Shown here: piece by piece, positions 27,844-36,881 of the stretch
Layout of the letters: every line of letters starts with the position of its first letter
Position numbering within the stretch: the stretch's first letter is position 1
From: Prevotella sp.
GTDB taxonomy: Bacteria > Bacteroidota > Bacteroidia > Bacteroidales > Bacteroidaceae
NCBI GenBank assembly: GCA_017430675.1
Contig: JAFRMM010000066.1
Location: forward strand, 1 to 45,125
Direction of reading: 5' to 3'
Length of the DNA: 45,125 nucleotides
Notes under the pieces: model-generated
Databases searched by the model: none
The model's input: only the letters and a program-made list of their open reading frames with translations
What the model was told of the DNA's origin: nothing
Program-made: the position numbers and the translations under genes

Positions 27844-29643
27844 ATGAAACAGAATATATTGAAATTCGTCTGTGGCATCTGCGTCATCAGCGGTCTCGCC
27901 TCTTGCGATGATCTCTTCGAGCCGGCAATTGAGAACAATAACGACATCTCGCAGATGTATATCGATCCTCAGTTCGCTCGTGGTATCATGGACAATGCCA
28001 ATCTGGTGCTGCCATACGAGGAGAATCCTACGAATATGACGGATGTGGCTACTGATAATGCGGTTATCAACGACATTAACAACAATTACAAGAAGATGGC
28101 CTCCACGCTTGATTACTGGAAATCGGACAATAACCCGATTAACGAGTGGGAGACACGCTATCATGCCATCCAGTATTTGAACATTTTCTTAGAGAATGCT
28201 GATGAGGTGCTGTGGGACTATTCTTCTGAAGCCGTGAATGAGATGCACAAGGATAACTACAAGGGAAATGCATACGCCCTGCGTGGTCTGCACTTCTACT
28301 ATCTGCTTCGTGCCCACTGTGGCATGGTGGGTGGTCAGTTGATGGGTGTACCCATCCATCTCTCCTCTGAGGACGGTTCGTCAGACTTTAACCTGCCGCG
28401 TAACACTTTCAAGGAGTGCATCGACCAGATTATGTCCGACTTCGACGAGGCCCTGAAATATGTGCCCATGGAGTATGGTGATATCAACAATGGCGATATC
28501 CCTGCTAAGTATAAGCAGATTGGTGGAACGAATGCCGATTACAATCGTGCCTTCGGTAAGTTGCAGCGTGGTAAGATCGATGGTCGTATGATTGCCGCCA
28601 TCAAGGCTCAGGTAGCCCTTTTCGCTGCTTCTCCTGCATACGCTTCAGCAGGTGCCACCACATACGCTCAGGCTGCACAGCTTGCTGCAACAGCCCTGAA
28701 TAGTGTGGGAGGCCTTTCTGGTATGGATCCGAACGGATGGCGCTGGTTCTGCGACAAGAGCATGATTGAAAGTTTTGCATATGATGATCCTGACCCCGCA
28801 GAGATCTGCTGGCGTGGGGTGGTTGATGACAGAGCCAATTATGAGGAAGACAACTATCCTCCCTCTCTGAAGGGCAAGGGCCGTGTCAACCCGACACAGA
28901 ACCTGGTGGATGCCTTCCCGATGGCAAACGGCTATCCTATCAGCAATGCGAATTCAGGCTACGATGCCAAAAATCCGTATGAGAACCGCGATCCACGCTT
29001 GAAGGAGTATATCTTAGTTAATGGCGACGCTATCGGCGCCAACGATACGCCTATTAACACGGCTGCTGACAATACGGATCTGGACGGTATCAACCGTGAG
29101 AGTGGCAAGTCAACCATCACAGGTTTTTATCTGCGTAAACTCTTGCGTAGCGATATGAACCTTTCGCTGTCTAATCACAACAAGCGCCATTTTGGTGCTC
29201 GCATCCGTTATACGGAGATTTTCCTGGATTATGCCGAGGCTGCCAATGAGGCTGAGGGCCCAATGGCTAAAGTCGGCGGTGCCAGTTATTCTGCCTATGA
29301 TGTGATAAAGGCTATTCGCAAGCGTGCAGGTGTCGGTGGTGATAACGACCCCTATCTGGATGAATGCGCTAAGTCGAAGGAGGCAATGCGTGAACTCATC
29401 CGTAACGAGCGTCGTCTGGAACTTTGCTTCGAGAACCATCGCTTCTGGGATCTCCGTCGTTGGAAACTTGACCTCAATGAGTCTGCCAAGGGTGTGAAGA
29501 TTACGACCAGTGGCGACGGCTTTGCCTATGAGTATTTCACTGTTGAAGAACGTAAGTATCAAGACTACATGTACTATGGTCCTATCCCTTATTCTGAAAT
29601 GAATAAGTGGGATAATCTGCAACAGAATGACGGCTGGAGATAA
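27844..29643 (+). CDS. xusD: SusD-like xylan-binding lipoprotein, second pair
   Basis: 599 residues; SPII signal with Cys21 in LASC, followed by an acidic linker. The SusD fold is indicated by the early YHAIQYLNIFLENADEVLW segment, YALRGLHFYYLLRAHCG and the late LIRNERRLELCFENHRFWDL motif. It forms the lid of XusC. The first residues (MKQNILKF) are similar to those of XusE (MKSNILKF). Confidence 0.92.
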   Translation: MKQNILKFVCGICVISGLASCDDLFEPAIENNNDISQMYIDPQFARGIMDNANLVLPYEENPTNMTDVATDNAVINDINNNYKKMASTLDYWKSDNNPINEWETRYHAIQYLNIFLENADEVLWDYSSEAVNEMHKDNYKGNAYALRGLHFYYLLRAHCGMVGGQLMGVPIHLSSEDGSSDFNLPRNTFKECIDQIMSDFDEALKYVPMEYGDINNGDIPAKYKQIGGTNADYNRAFGKLQRGKIDGRMIAAIKAQVALFAASPAYASAGATTYAQAAQLAATALNSVGGLSGMDPNGWRWFCDKSMIESFAYDDPDPAEICWRGVVDDRANYEEDNYPPSLKGKGRVNPTQNLVDAFPMANGYPISNANSGYDAKNPYENRDPRLKEYILVNGDAIGANDTPINTAADNTDLDGINRESGKSTITGFYLRKLLRSDMNLSLSNHNKRHFGARIRYTEIFLDYAEAANEAEGPMAKVGGASYSAYDVIKAIRKRAGVGGDNDPYLDECAKSKEAMRELIRNERRLELCFENHRFWDLRRWKLDLNESAKGVKITTSGDGFAYEYFTVEERKYQDYMYYGPIPYSEMNKWDNLQQNDGWR

Positions 29644-29682
29644 GGAAAGGTTAAAACGTAAAATTGTAATAAGGTAAAAGAT
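29644..29682. repeat. GTAAAA-type intergenic linker
   Basis: Low-complexity spacer between xusD and xusE ending AAGGTAAAAGATATG, similar to the xusB-xusC spacer. Confidence 0.45.
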
Positions 29683-30672
29683 ATGAAAAGTAATATATTG
29701 AAATTCATCTTCGGTATCAGTATTGCCTGTGCGCTCTGGTCATGTAAGAACGGAGACATCGACTTCCCCGACTTCGAGGAGGGCACGACAGTCTATTTTC
29801 CCTATCAGTATCCTGTACGTACCATCGTGCTGGGTGATGATGAATACGACACATCTATGGATCAGGCTCATAAGTGCAAGATTATGGCCACTTTCGGTGG
29901 TTCATACAATGGTATTGACGGCTCTGTGACGGTGGCTGTTGACAACTCTCTCTGCGACAACCTCTTCTTCGAGGACGAGGTGACACCTGTAAAGGTCATG
30001 CCGGAAAACTACTATCAACTCTCTACCACGACGCTGGCCTTTAATGGCACGATGAACGGTGCCACTGAGGTGCAATTGACCGATGCTTTCTTCAGCGACC
30101 CCGATGCCGTGAAGAATACCTATGTGATTCCTCTGGTGATGACCGGTCAGACTGGTTTTACAAAAATACTCACGGGTAGCCTGAACGAGGGACAGACGGG
30201 TTCTCGCACCGATGCGACTGTCTGGGATGTCAAGCCCATGGACTACGTACTCTACTGTGTGAAGTTCCAGAACAAGTATTCTGGTTTTTGGCTGACACAT
30301 GGTACCACGTCAACGGCTGATATCGAGAAGGCTCAACCTGTGGAGGTCAGAACTCTTTCACTCAGTGATTGTTCTTACACCGTGTCTTATCAGGATGGAG
30401 ACCAGGTCTATCAGGCAGATTTGAGACTATCATTCGATGGTAGTAACAACTGCCAGATTACCTCTCTGACCGACGGTGCAACCGCTTTAGGTACTGGTTC
30501 TTGGGGTGACAATACTGAGAAGAAGGCCTGGGGCGACAAGGATCGTGACGGCCTCGAACTGAATTACACTGTTGATTTCGGTAATGGCAAAACCTTCTCT
30601 ACCCATGAGAAGATGGTCTGGCAGCGCAGTGGCGTGACTATCGAAGAATTTGCACCTGTTTATAAAAAGTAA
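29683..30672 (+). CDS. xusE: SusE-position surface glycan-binding lipoprotein (DUF1735/BT_3987-like)
   Basis: 329 residues; SPII signal with Cys21 in LWSC. The first half (VYFPYQYPVRTIVLGDDE, YQLSTTTLAFNG, YVIPLVMTG) has the DUF1735-type N-terminal domain of surface glycan-binding proteins. The second half is a beta-rich lipocalin-like domain (GFWLTHGTT). The position after the SusC/D pairs and before xyn10C matches xusE of Prevotella xylan loci. It likely holds xylan at the surface. Its exact ligand is not evident. Confidence 0.85.
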   Translation: MKSNILKFIFGISIACALWSCKNGDIDFPDFEEGTTVYFPYQYPVRTIVLGDDEYDTSMDQAHKCKIMATFGGSYNGIDGSVTVAVDNSLCDNLFFEDEVTPVKVMPENYYQLSTTTLAFNGTMNGATEVQLTDAFFSDPDAVKNTYVIPLVMTGQTGFTKILTGSLNEGQTGSRTDATVWDVKPMDYVLYCVKFQNKYSGFWLTHGTTSTADIEKAQPVEVRTLSLSDCSYTVSYQDGDQVYQADLRLSFDGSNNCQITSLTDGATALGTGSWGDNTEKKAWGDKDRDGLELNYTVDFGNGKTFSTHEKMVWQRSGVTIEEFAPVYKK

Positions 30673-30690
30673 CGCGAAAAATTGGTAACA

Positions 30691-33021
30691 ATGAAGAAGC
30701 AATATATCATATTAGCACTTGGAGCCATGCTGATGGCTTCCTGTGCCGAGGAGTTCGACCGCAACTTTGAGGTGGGACGTCCGGATAAGACTGAGAAATA
30801 TGCTTATCTTACTGAATATAAGGCTCTGAAGGAGTATGTCTCTGACCCCAACTTCCATCTGGGTGTGGGAACAGATGCAGCCGACTATGCCAATCAGGGC
30901 GTGGCCTATGTGGTGACCAATGCCAACTTCAACGAGACGGTGGCTGGTAACGCCATGAAGATGGGCTCTTGCGTGGATGAGAACGGTAATATGAACTTCG
31001 GTACCGTTGAAGCGTATGTCAAAGAAGCCACGAATGCTGGTATTAGTATCTATGGTCATACACTGGCTTGGCACGCCCAGCAACCTACAGCATGGCTGAA
31101 GACGCTGGTCGCCAATAAGGTGGCTCCTGTGGATCCTAATGCAGGTGAAGGCGAAACCATTGAGGTTGAAGAGGAGCAGTTGACAAATGGTAACTGCGAA
31201 GGTGCAGATGCTTCTAACTTCGTCTGCCGCGACGGTGACGGTGGTGGCGATGTGAACCGCATTGACGACGGTGTCGGTGTGGATGGCTCCCGTGGTGTGA
31301 AAGTGCATGCCATCGACAATCCAACGAACCCTTGGGATACCCAGTTCTTTATCACCACACCTGACCATATCTGGAAGTCTGGTGATAAGTATAAGTTCAA
31401 GATGAAGGTTCGTGCCGACAAGGATGCCAATATTTCTGTTCAGTCTCATGATGCTCCTGGTAATTATATTTTCTACCTGATGCTTAACAACAGTTATAGC
31501 ATTACTACTGAATGGCAGGAAATTACCTACGATGGCACAATCTCTGGCGACCAGGCAGGTGGTAGTGGTATGCATACCATTGCTTTCAACCTAAACGAAC
31601 TGGGTGAAGAAAACAACTATTACTTCGACGATATGTCGTGGATTGCCGTTGTTGAACAGGCTAAGCCTTCTGGCTCGACCATTGTGCAGACCGATCTGAT
31701 TGCCAATGGTGATATGGAGGGTAACGAGAACAAGAACTTCGTGACTAAGGAGAATAACGGTCCTGTGGAGAATTCCACGATTACGGACGGCGTTGGTAAG
31801 GATGGTTCTCGCGGTATCAAGGTGACTGCGCCCGCTGGTGCCGCCGAGGACTGGGATACGCAGTTCTGGATTGTTCTGGACGATCCTCTGCCCGCAGATA
31901 CTAAGTTCCATATAGAGTTCGACTATAAGGCCAGTCAGGACGCTTCTGCTGACACGCAGGCTCACTATAATCCTGGTGAGTATCAGCATTGGTCTTGTGT
32001 CGGTTCTCCGAGTTTCACCACTGATTGGCAGACATGGTCTCGCGACGTGACGATTGACGGCAGCATGGCCGGTGCCAATGGCATGAAGTCTATTGCCTTC
32101 AACCTCTCGAAGACTCGTGATGCTGATGTGACCTACTATTTCGACAATATTAAGTTCATCATCGAGGAGGAGATTGACAATACTGAAGGCATTCCTCAAA
32201 CGCCTGAAGAATTGTTGGATACTTTGACCTATGCCATGGATCTGTGGGTCGGTGGCATGATGGAGGCTTGTAAGAACGAGGAAGGTACCGAGGTGCTCGT
32301 CAAAGCCTGGGATGTGGTGAATGAAGCCATTTCAGGCGAAGACACCGACGGCGACGGCATCTATGACCTGCAGCATGGTAAGGTTAAGATTAAGGATCTC
32401 AAGAAGAACGACGACTTCTTCTGGCAGGACTATATGGGCGACCTCGAGTATGTCCGTACAGCCGTGAAGAAAGCCCGTCAGTATGGCGGCAACGACCTGA
32501 AACTTTTCATCAATGATTACAACCTCGAGAGCGACTGGGATCAGAACAAGAAACTGAAGAGTCTTATTGAGTGGATCAAGAGGTGGGAAGCCGATGGCGT
32601 AACGAAGATCGACGGTATCGGATCGCAGATGCACATCTCCTACTATATGAATGCGAGCACCCAGGAGAGCAAGAAGAAGGCCATTGAGAACTCCTTCAAG
32701 TTGATGGCCGAGTCGGGTAAACTCGTCCGTATCTCCGAACTCGACATGGGACTGGTGGATGAGGCAGGTAATGATGTGAAGACTGCCGACGTCACGGAAG
32801 AACAGCACCATGCTATGGCTGAGTTCTACACATGGATTATCCAGAAGTACAAGGAAATCATCCCTGCAGCCCAGCAGTGGGGTATCTGCCAGTGGTGTGC
32901 CACCGACAGTCCCGCTAGCAGCGGATGGCGTGCTAACCAGCCCGTGGGTCTGTGGGATCAGAACTACTACCGCAAGCATACATACGCCGGCTTTGCCGAC
33001 GGTCTGGGCAGCGGTCAATGA
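30691..33021 (+). CDS. xyn10C: Surface GH10 endoxylanase with two inserted CBM4-type modules
   Basis: 776 residues from the ATG at 30691; an in-frame TTG nine bases earlier is less likely. The SPII signal has Cys18 in MASC. The GH10 barrel is split: its first part runs to about residue 155 (GHTLAWHAQQP). Two CBM4-like jelly rolls follow (about 160-323, QLTNGNCEG; about 330-495, LIANGDMEG). The rest of the barrel carries acid/base Glu545 (WDVVNEAI) and nucleophile Glu683 (ISELDMG). This inserted-CBM layout is that of Xyn10C in Prevotella and of homologues in Bacteroides. Its job is initial cleavage of xylan at the cell surface. It ends the xus operon, before a terminator. Confidence 0.95.
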   Translation: MKKQYIILALGAMLMASCAEEFDRNFEVGRPDKTEKYAYLTEYKALKEYVSDPNFHLGVGTDAADYANQGVAYVVTNANFNETVAGNAMKMGSCVDENGNMNFGTVEAYVKEATNAGISIYGHTLAWHAQQPTAWLKTLVANKVAPVDPNAGEGETIEVEEEQLTNGNCEGADASNFVCRDGDGGGDVNRIDDGVGVDGSRGVKVHAIDNPTNPWDTQFFITTPDHIWKSGDKYKFKMKVRADKDANISVQSHDAPGNYIFYLMLNNSYSITTEWQEITYDGTISGDQAGGSGMHTIAFNLNELGEENNYYFDDMSWIAVVEQAKPSGSTIVQTDLIANGDMEGNENKNFVTKENNGPVENSTITDGVGKDGSRGIKVTAPAGAAEDWDTQFWIVLDDPLPADTKFHIEFDYKASQDASADTQAHYNPGEYQHWSCVGSPSFTTDWQTWSRDVTIDGSMAGANGMKSIAFNLSKTRDADVTYYFDNIKFIIEEEIDNTEGIPQTPEELLDTLTYAMDLWVGGMMEACKNEEGTEVLVKAWDVVNEAISGEDTDGDGIYDLQHGKVKIKDLKKNDDFFWQDYMGDLEYVRTAVKKARQYGGNDLKLFINDYNLESDWDQNKKLKSLIEWIKRWEADGVTKIDGIGSQMHISYYMNASTQESKKKAIENSFKLMAESGKLVRISELDMGLVDEAGNDVKTADVTEEQHHAMAEFYTWIIQKYKEIIPAAQQWGICQWCATDSPASSGWRANQPVGLWDQNYYRKHTYAGFADGLGSGQ

Positions 33022-33068
33022 TATTGTCCACATCTATGGACAATTTTAGAACTTTACATTGTTTTAAA

Positions 33069-33105
33069 GAGGTCCGGGCTTGTGAAAGTCCGGACCTCGC
33101 TTTTC
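33069..33105. terminator. Terminator of the xus operon (convergent with GH115)
   Basis: A 9-bp stem GAGGTCCGG/CCGGACCTC with a short loop region, followed by GCTTTTC on the plus strand. It may serve both convergent genes. Confidence 0.8.
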
Positions 33106-33132
33106 TGGTGTCTAATCTAAGAGGAACTTTTG

Positions 33133-36100
33133 TTATTTCCTGATATTGATTTGCACGTTACTTGTATTGGTGTTACGGCCCAGGAGGAAACGGTCGATGA
33201 AAGCCTGAACTTCCGGCCACTGGCGCTCGGGAAGTTGGCAGTGACCATGACTATCGACAATGCTCCAGCCCATACGGTCGGCGATGCCAAAGTGCTCCCA
33301 TACCTTGTAGGCGGCCTGTGCAGAGACGAGCATGGCGTCATCGGCCAGCCATTTGTAGTCGGGGTTGCCGAGTAGCAGGAGGGCACGGGGGCAGACAAGG
33401 GCACAGAGTTCATGCTGGTCGTAGGGCAGACGATAGACCTTCTCCCCTCCGAAGTTCGTCAACTGACTCTCCAAGAACCAGTGGTAGTCGGTCTTGTCGA
33501 GATTCTCCACACTGTCCTTCGGATAGGATTCACGCCAGGCAGCAGCACCACCGCCACCAGGTTCCTGGGCGATGGTGAGCGCCACACGCTCATCGAAGGC
33601 ACCGCAGTAGAGCGCCATCTTACCGGCGTATGAGCAGCCTGTGACACCAATATGGCTCATGTCGATCTTCGTGATCTCTGGCCCTAATTGCTGGAGACCG
33701 TCGAGAAGGCGGCTGAAGCCCCATGCCCATTCACTGTAGGCACCGTTGTCCTTCAACTGGGGATAGAGACGGTCGAAGTTATGTTCGCCGCGCTCGTGAT
33801 GCGGCCCCCATTGGCCGTAGTCATTGACCTGTTTCTCATGGAACACCATTGTGGCGATGGGACGGTTCTCAAAGAGTTGTCGGGGCAGGGCGATGCCGCT
33901 ACTACCGATCATCAAGGCGTAAGGCGGCTGTCCGGTGGCGGGATATCGGATCTCGCTGCGGAGCGTCAGTGTCTCGTCGCCGACGGTGACATCGACAATC
34001 AACGTGTCGCCGTCCATGCGGGCTTTCACCTGCTCCTTTTCCACGGTAGGTTTCTCACCGATACCATAGTGCTGGATCAAGGAGGCTATTTCATTACGCC
34101 GACGAGACCAGTCGCTGAAGTCGCAGACACCTTTCAGCGGGTCGGGGAGTTCCTTCTGTACAGGGAGTTCGTCAGCGGAGGGCATAGCAGGCTTGGGGAA
34201 ACCGGCCCCAGTATGTTCCGAGTCATAGACCAATGGACAACTGCTGGCATTCTGACTGGCAGGTGATGTGCTCATGTATTCTTTGGGTGATTCCTTTCCG
34301 AAAAGGTATTGGCGCTGGTACCCGCCAAGGTCTATGACGATCTTCTCGAACACGATACCAGGGTCCTGCGGATGGATGGTCAGCGTGTGGGTATCCTGAG
34401 AGGCAGTAAGAGGCAGTGTTATCTCTTTTTCTACGACGCGTTTGGCGACAGTGGGGTAATAGATGCTGTAGATGTTTCTGGGCTTTTCGTTGAGGTTGCT
34501 GTTGAAGTTCACACTCACGGGACAGTTCTCGTCGATTCCCACCTCATAGACAAGTCCGCCTTTGTCGAGGAAATCGAGAGTGGATTTGGTGATGATATGC
34601 ACTTTGGCAGTCTTTGTGCCATCATCCTTGAAGCGATAGGTGAGGGCTGCGCCATCAGTATTGGCGGTGTAGGGCATCAGAGTGATGCCGCTCAGGGTAC
34701 GTCCCATGTAGGGGATGACTGTCCACTGTGCTCCGTTGGCATCCGTGCGACTCCAAGTGTGCTCGGCCTCTATGCTGATATAGCCGTTACAGGGCGAGAA
34801 GACAGGGCTGTTTCCGGAGGCATCCACTTCGAAAAGAGCCGGACAGACATCGGCGGGGAAGTTGTCGTTCCACTCCGTATAACTGATGTGCTTCTGGATC
34901 ATCATACCGTCCCACTTGCCACCGGCTATCTCCTTGTTGTATTGCAGGTTCAATAGCGAATCCCTCTTGAAAGCCTGGCGACAGCGCTCTGCCCAGCAGT
35001 TAGCCTCGGGATCTCCCTGTGCTGCCAGTTGGTGATTCATCGCCTGGGCATAGTACATCTCGTAGATATTACCCATGGCCTGAATGGGGAAGAGGATAAT
35101 CTGACGGTAGGCATCACGATATTCAGGGCGCAGGGTGATGAACTGCCTGAGGGCCTTGGCCTCCAGGGTCTGATAGTCGCTGACCACCTGTGCGAACTCA
35201 TCGGTGGTATAGGTGGTGGCATCAAGCATCTCGGAGGTGATGCGACCGTTGTATTTGCTTACGAGGTTCAGCAGACTTGCAGCCTCCTCTGCCTGATCCT
35301 CGCCAAAAGTCTCTGCACAGAAGGCTTTCGGATGGTCGAGCAGGTTGGCAGCCCGGTATTTCGTGGGATTCCACGCCATGTCCATGAACAACTGGATGGG
35401 ATATTCCATGGGTTTCAGGTCGCCCACGTTCAGGATCCACAGTTTCTGGATGCCACCGTTGTAGGCAAGTTGCAGTTGTTCCCACATGTTCTGTATCGGG
35501 GTGACGTTAATCCATTTCGAGTTTCTCGGTGCACCGACATAATCGACGTGGTAATAGAGTCCCCAGCCGCCTTTGCGTTGTCGCTCCTTGGAGGTGGGCA
35601 GACGGCGCACGTTACCCCAGTTGTCGTCGCAAAGCAGCACCGTAACATCATCGGGCACGCGTAGGCCGGCATCGTAATAGTCCTGTACCTCTTTATACAG
35701 AGCCCATATTTGGGGCGTTTCCTTGGCGGGACGCTTTGTCACCTCCTTGATGATGCTGCGCTGATTGTCGATGATGGTTTCTAAGAGTTTGGTGTCGGTG
35801 CCGTTGCCCATGGCCTCGTCGCCGTCTCCGCGCATGCCGATGGTCACGATGTCGTCGGTAGCCTTCATGCGTTCGATGCCTTCACGGAAGAAACGGTCGA
35901 GGTTATCCTTGTTAGTGGCGTAGTTCCATGCGCCCCATCCCTTACGGTTACGGACGTACTCTTGATGGTTGCGCGCCATCGGCTCGTGATGCGAGGTGCC
36001 CATCATCACCCCCATCGCATCGGCAGTTTTCAGGTTTTCTGGGTCATCGGCATAGAAAGCCCACCCCCACATGGCGGGCCACAGGTAATTACCTTTCAGG

Positions 36101-36750
36101 CGCAGGATAAGTTCAAACACTTTCTCGTAGAAATGGTGGTCGCCATAGTTCGTACCAAAAGTGTTTTTGACCCATGAGGTCAGACATGGTGCCTCGTCGT
36201 TGAGGAAGAGGCCGCGATATCTGACGGCAGGCTCACCATCGGTATATTCGCCCTTCTTGATGAATACTTCGGAATGCTTCTCCACAGGCACGTCGGCCCA
36301 GTAATACCAGGGTGATACACCCATCTGGCGCGATAACTCGTAGATTCCATAGACCGTGCCGCGCTTGTCGCTGCCGGCAATGACCAGTTGGTCGCCAATA
36401 GTCTTGATGATGTATTTCTCCGTCTTGCTTTTCAGGTCGCGGATTACACCCTGCTTCACCCAGACATCGATCTGTCTGTTCGTGCCGACGGTGCCGACAA
36501 GAATCCTCGGCGTGGGTGACGACGGGGACATTCTGAGGAGTTCAGGCTTTATGCCTGTCACTTTCTCTATGTCGCCTTGCAGGTTGGCGGTAGCGATTTG
36601 TACGCAGCAATGCTCCTCGGGGGAGTAGCCGATGGTGATTTCTTGAAGCGGCCATGTTCCGGCAGAGGGCTGGAATACGACAAACTTTTCAGCGGCATGG
36701 ATGCCCATTGCGAACACCAGCCATAGGATAATAGACAAAATCTTTTTCAT
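33133..36750 (-). CDS. GH115 alpha-glucuronidase fused to a CE15-type glucuronoyl esterase
   Basis: 1205 residues with a signal peptide ending GIHA. Residues about 20-840 are GH115: VRYRGLFLNDEAP, GNYLWPAMWGWAF, MGTSHHEP and the block ending WILNVGDLKPMEYP. GH115 removes (methyl)glucuronic acid from xylan. From about residue 870 the sequence is CE15-like: nucleophile Ser1040 in TGCSYAGK, Glu1063 in AQEPGGGG, and His1170 in SHGHCQLP. CE15 enzymes cut lignin-glucuronate esters. In most CE15 sequences I know, the residue after Ser is Arg, which helps the oxyanion hole; here it is Tyr1041. Joining both activities would let one enzyme free an esterified uronic acid and then remove it. It is divergent from the HTCS gene. 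Confidence 0.88.
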   Translation of the reverse strand: MKKILSIILWLVFAMGIHAAEKFVVFQPSAGTWPLQEITIGYSPEEHCCVQIATANLQGDIEKVTGIKPELLRMSPSSPTPRILVGTVGTNRQIDVWVKQGVIRDLKSKTEKYIIKTIGDQLVIAGSDKRGTVYGIYELSRQMGVSPWYYWADVPVEKHSEVFIKKGEYTDGEPAVRYRGLFLNDEAPCLTSWVKNTFGTNYGDHHFYEKVFELILRLKGNYLWPAMWGWAFYADDPENLKTADAMGVMMGTSHHEPMARNHQEYVRNRKGWGAWNYATNKDNLDRFFREGIERMKATDDIVTIGMRGDGDEAMGNGTDTKLLETIIDNQRSIIKEVTKRPAKETPQIWALYKEVQDYYDAGLRVPDDVTVLLCDDNWGNVRRLPTSKERQRKGGWGLYYHVDYVGAPRNSKWINVTPIQNMWEQLQLAYNGGIQKLWILNVGDLKPMEYPIQLFMDMAWNPTKYRAANLLDHPKAFCAETFGEDQAEEAASLLNLVSKYNGRITSEMLDATTYTTDEFAQVVSDYQTLEAKALRQFITLRPEYRDAYRQIILFPIQAMGNIYEMYYAQAMNHQLAAQGDPEANCWAERCRQAFKRDSLLNLQYNKEIAGGKWDGMMIQKHISYTEWNDNFPADVCPALFEVDASGNSPVFSPCNGYISIEAEHTWSRTDANGAQWTVIPYMGRTLSGITLMPYTANTDGAALTYRFKDDGTKTAKVHIITKSTLDFLDKGGLVYEVGIDENCPVSVNFNSNLNEKPRNIYSIYYPTVAKRVVEKEITLPLTASQDTHTLTIHPQDPGIVFEKIVIDLGGYQRQYLFGKESPKEYMSTSPASQNASSCPLVYDSEHTGAGFPKPAMPSADELPVQKELPDPLKGVCDFSDWSRRRNEIASLIQHYGIGEKPTVEKEQVKARMDGDTLIVDVTVGDETLTLRSEIRYPATGQPPYALMIGSSGIALPRQLFENRPIATMVFHEKQVNDYGQWGPHHERGEHNFDRLYPQLKDNGAYSEWAWGFSRLLDGLQQLGPEITKIDMSHIGVTGCSYAGKMALYCGAFDERVALTIAQEPGGGGAAAWRESYPKDSVENLDKTDYHWFLESQLTNFGGEKVYRLPYDQHELCALVCPRALLLLGNPDYKWLADDAMLVSAQAAYKVWEHFGIADRMGWSIVDSHGHCQLPERQWPEVQAFIDRFLLGRNTNTSNVQINIRK

Positions 36751-36757
36751 AACACTG

Positions 36758-36765
36758 CAAAGATA
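36758..36765 (-). promoter_or_regulatory. -7 element of GH115-CE15
   Basis: TATCTTTG followed by CAG on the minus strand, seven bases before the ATG, which implies a very short leader. Confidence 0.55.
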
Positions 36766-36800
36766 AGGTTTATCTTCGAAAAAAACTAATTAAATTGTAT

Positions 36801-36810
36801 CAATTTGTTT
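36801..36810 (-). promoter_or_regulatory. Weak candidate HTCS operator, GH115
   Basis: AAACAAATTG on the minus strand, 35 bases from the -7 element. It fits the pattern AAAnTATnTG at six of eight fixed positions and is followed by ATAC as in xyn10D-fae1A. The region is A/T-rich, so chance is possible. Confidence 0.3.
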
Positions 36811-36825
36811 TTTTCTTGTTTCTTT

Positions 36826-36856
36826 TTTGTTTTTATTAGAAAAAGTATTACCTTTG
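36826..36856 (+). promoter_or_regulatory. Full -33/-7 promoter of the HTCS gene
   Basis: TTTG at 36826-36829, a 19-base spacer, and TACCTTTG at 36849-36856 match the Bacteroidota promoter consensus, 25 bases before the ATG. The better -33 fits constitutive expression of a sensor. Confidence 0.65.
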
Positions 36857-36881
36857 CACCGAAAATTACCAACTAACGACA

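Noticed and set aside
30682..30690. TTG start giving MVT before Xyn10C
   Set aside because: The ATG at 30691 gives a standard lipoprotein signal and typical spacing to xusE.
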